From contig JAMCWV010000041.1 of assembly GCA_023481025.1 (NCBI GenBank), positions 1 through 7,209 on the forward strand: 7,209 nt of DNA, in the 5' to 3' direction. Shown here one piece after another: positions 7,192 to 7,209 of the stretch. The notes below the pieces were generated by a model. It was not told where the DNA came from. It did not search any database and saw only the letters and a list, made by a program, of their open reading frames with translations. Both the position numbers and the translations under genes were made by a program. Within the stretch, counting starts at the first letter, position 1, and each line of letters begins with the position of its first letter. The DNA comes from Gammaproteobacteria bacterium. GTDB lineage: Bacteria; Pseudomonadota; Gammaproteobacteria; Enterobacterales; Alteromonadaceae.

Positions 7192-7209
7192 CCAGGCGGT
7201 TAACCCGGA
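7188..7209 (+). CDS. Possible start of a third operon gene, cut by window edge
   Basis: An ATG at 7188-7190 overlaps the symporter stop as ATGA, the usual form of translational coupling. The frame stays open for the seven codons left (MTRRLTR), a basic start that would suit a membrane or exported protein. No clear Shine-Dalgarno sequence precedes it, and seven codons are too few to identify a product. Confidence 0.35.

Overview
The window looks like chromosomal DNA of a marine-type gammaproteobacterium, most likely in or near the Alteromonadales. This is inferred from the strong resemblance of TesB and AcnA to their E. coli counterparts, G+C near 50% in the main genes, and typical sigma70 and Shine-Dalgarno signals. 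The genus cannot be fixed from sequence reading alone.

Layout from left to right: (1) the 3' end of a signal peptidase I-like (S26) gene, cut by the left edge and AT-richer than the rest; (2) a 243-base gap with no recognised gene; (3) a family 25 (LPS-type) glycosyltransferase gene on +; (4) a symmetric bidirectional terminator shared with (5) tesB, acyl-CoA thioesterase II, on -; (6) a 300-base divergent regulatory region with a good promoter for acnA, a weaker one for tesB and a FadR-like palindromic site near the predicted tesB start; (7) acnA, a complete 885-residue aconitase A on +, ending at a hairpin terminator; (8) an operon on + of a small secreted or anchored protein with a beta-rich, FN3-like periplasmic part and one C-terminal membrane helix, overlapped by a sodium:solute symporter gene, which is in turn overlapped (ATGA) by a possible third gene running off the right edge.

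The core genes are ordinary central metabolism: aconitase in the TCA cycle and thioesterase in acyl-CoA turnover. The parts most worth following up are the small membrane protein plus symporter pair, whose overlapping genes suggest one transport or sensing unit of unknown substrate, and the FadR-like operator before tesB, which would tie thioesterase expression to fatty-acid status. I saw no tRNA, rRNA, CRISPR array, insertion sequence or phage gene, and no clear sign of a wholly new system.
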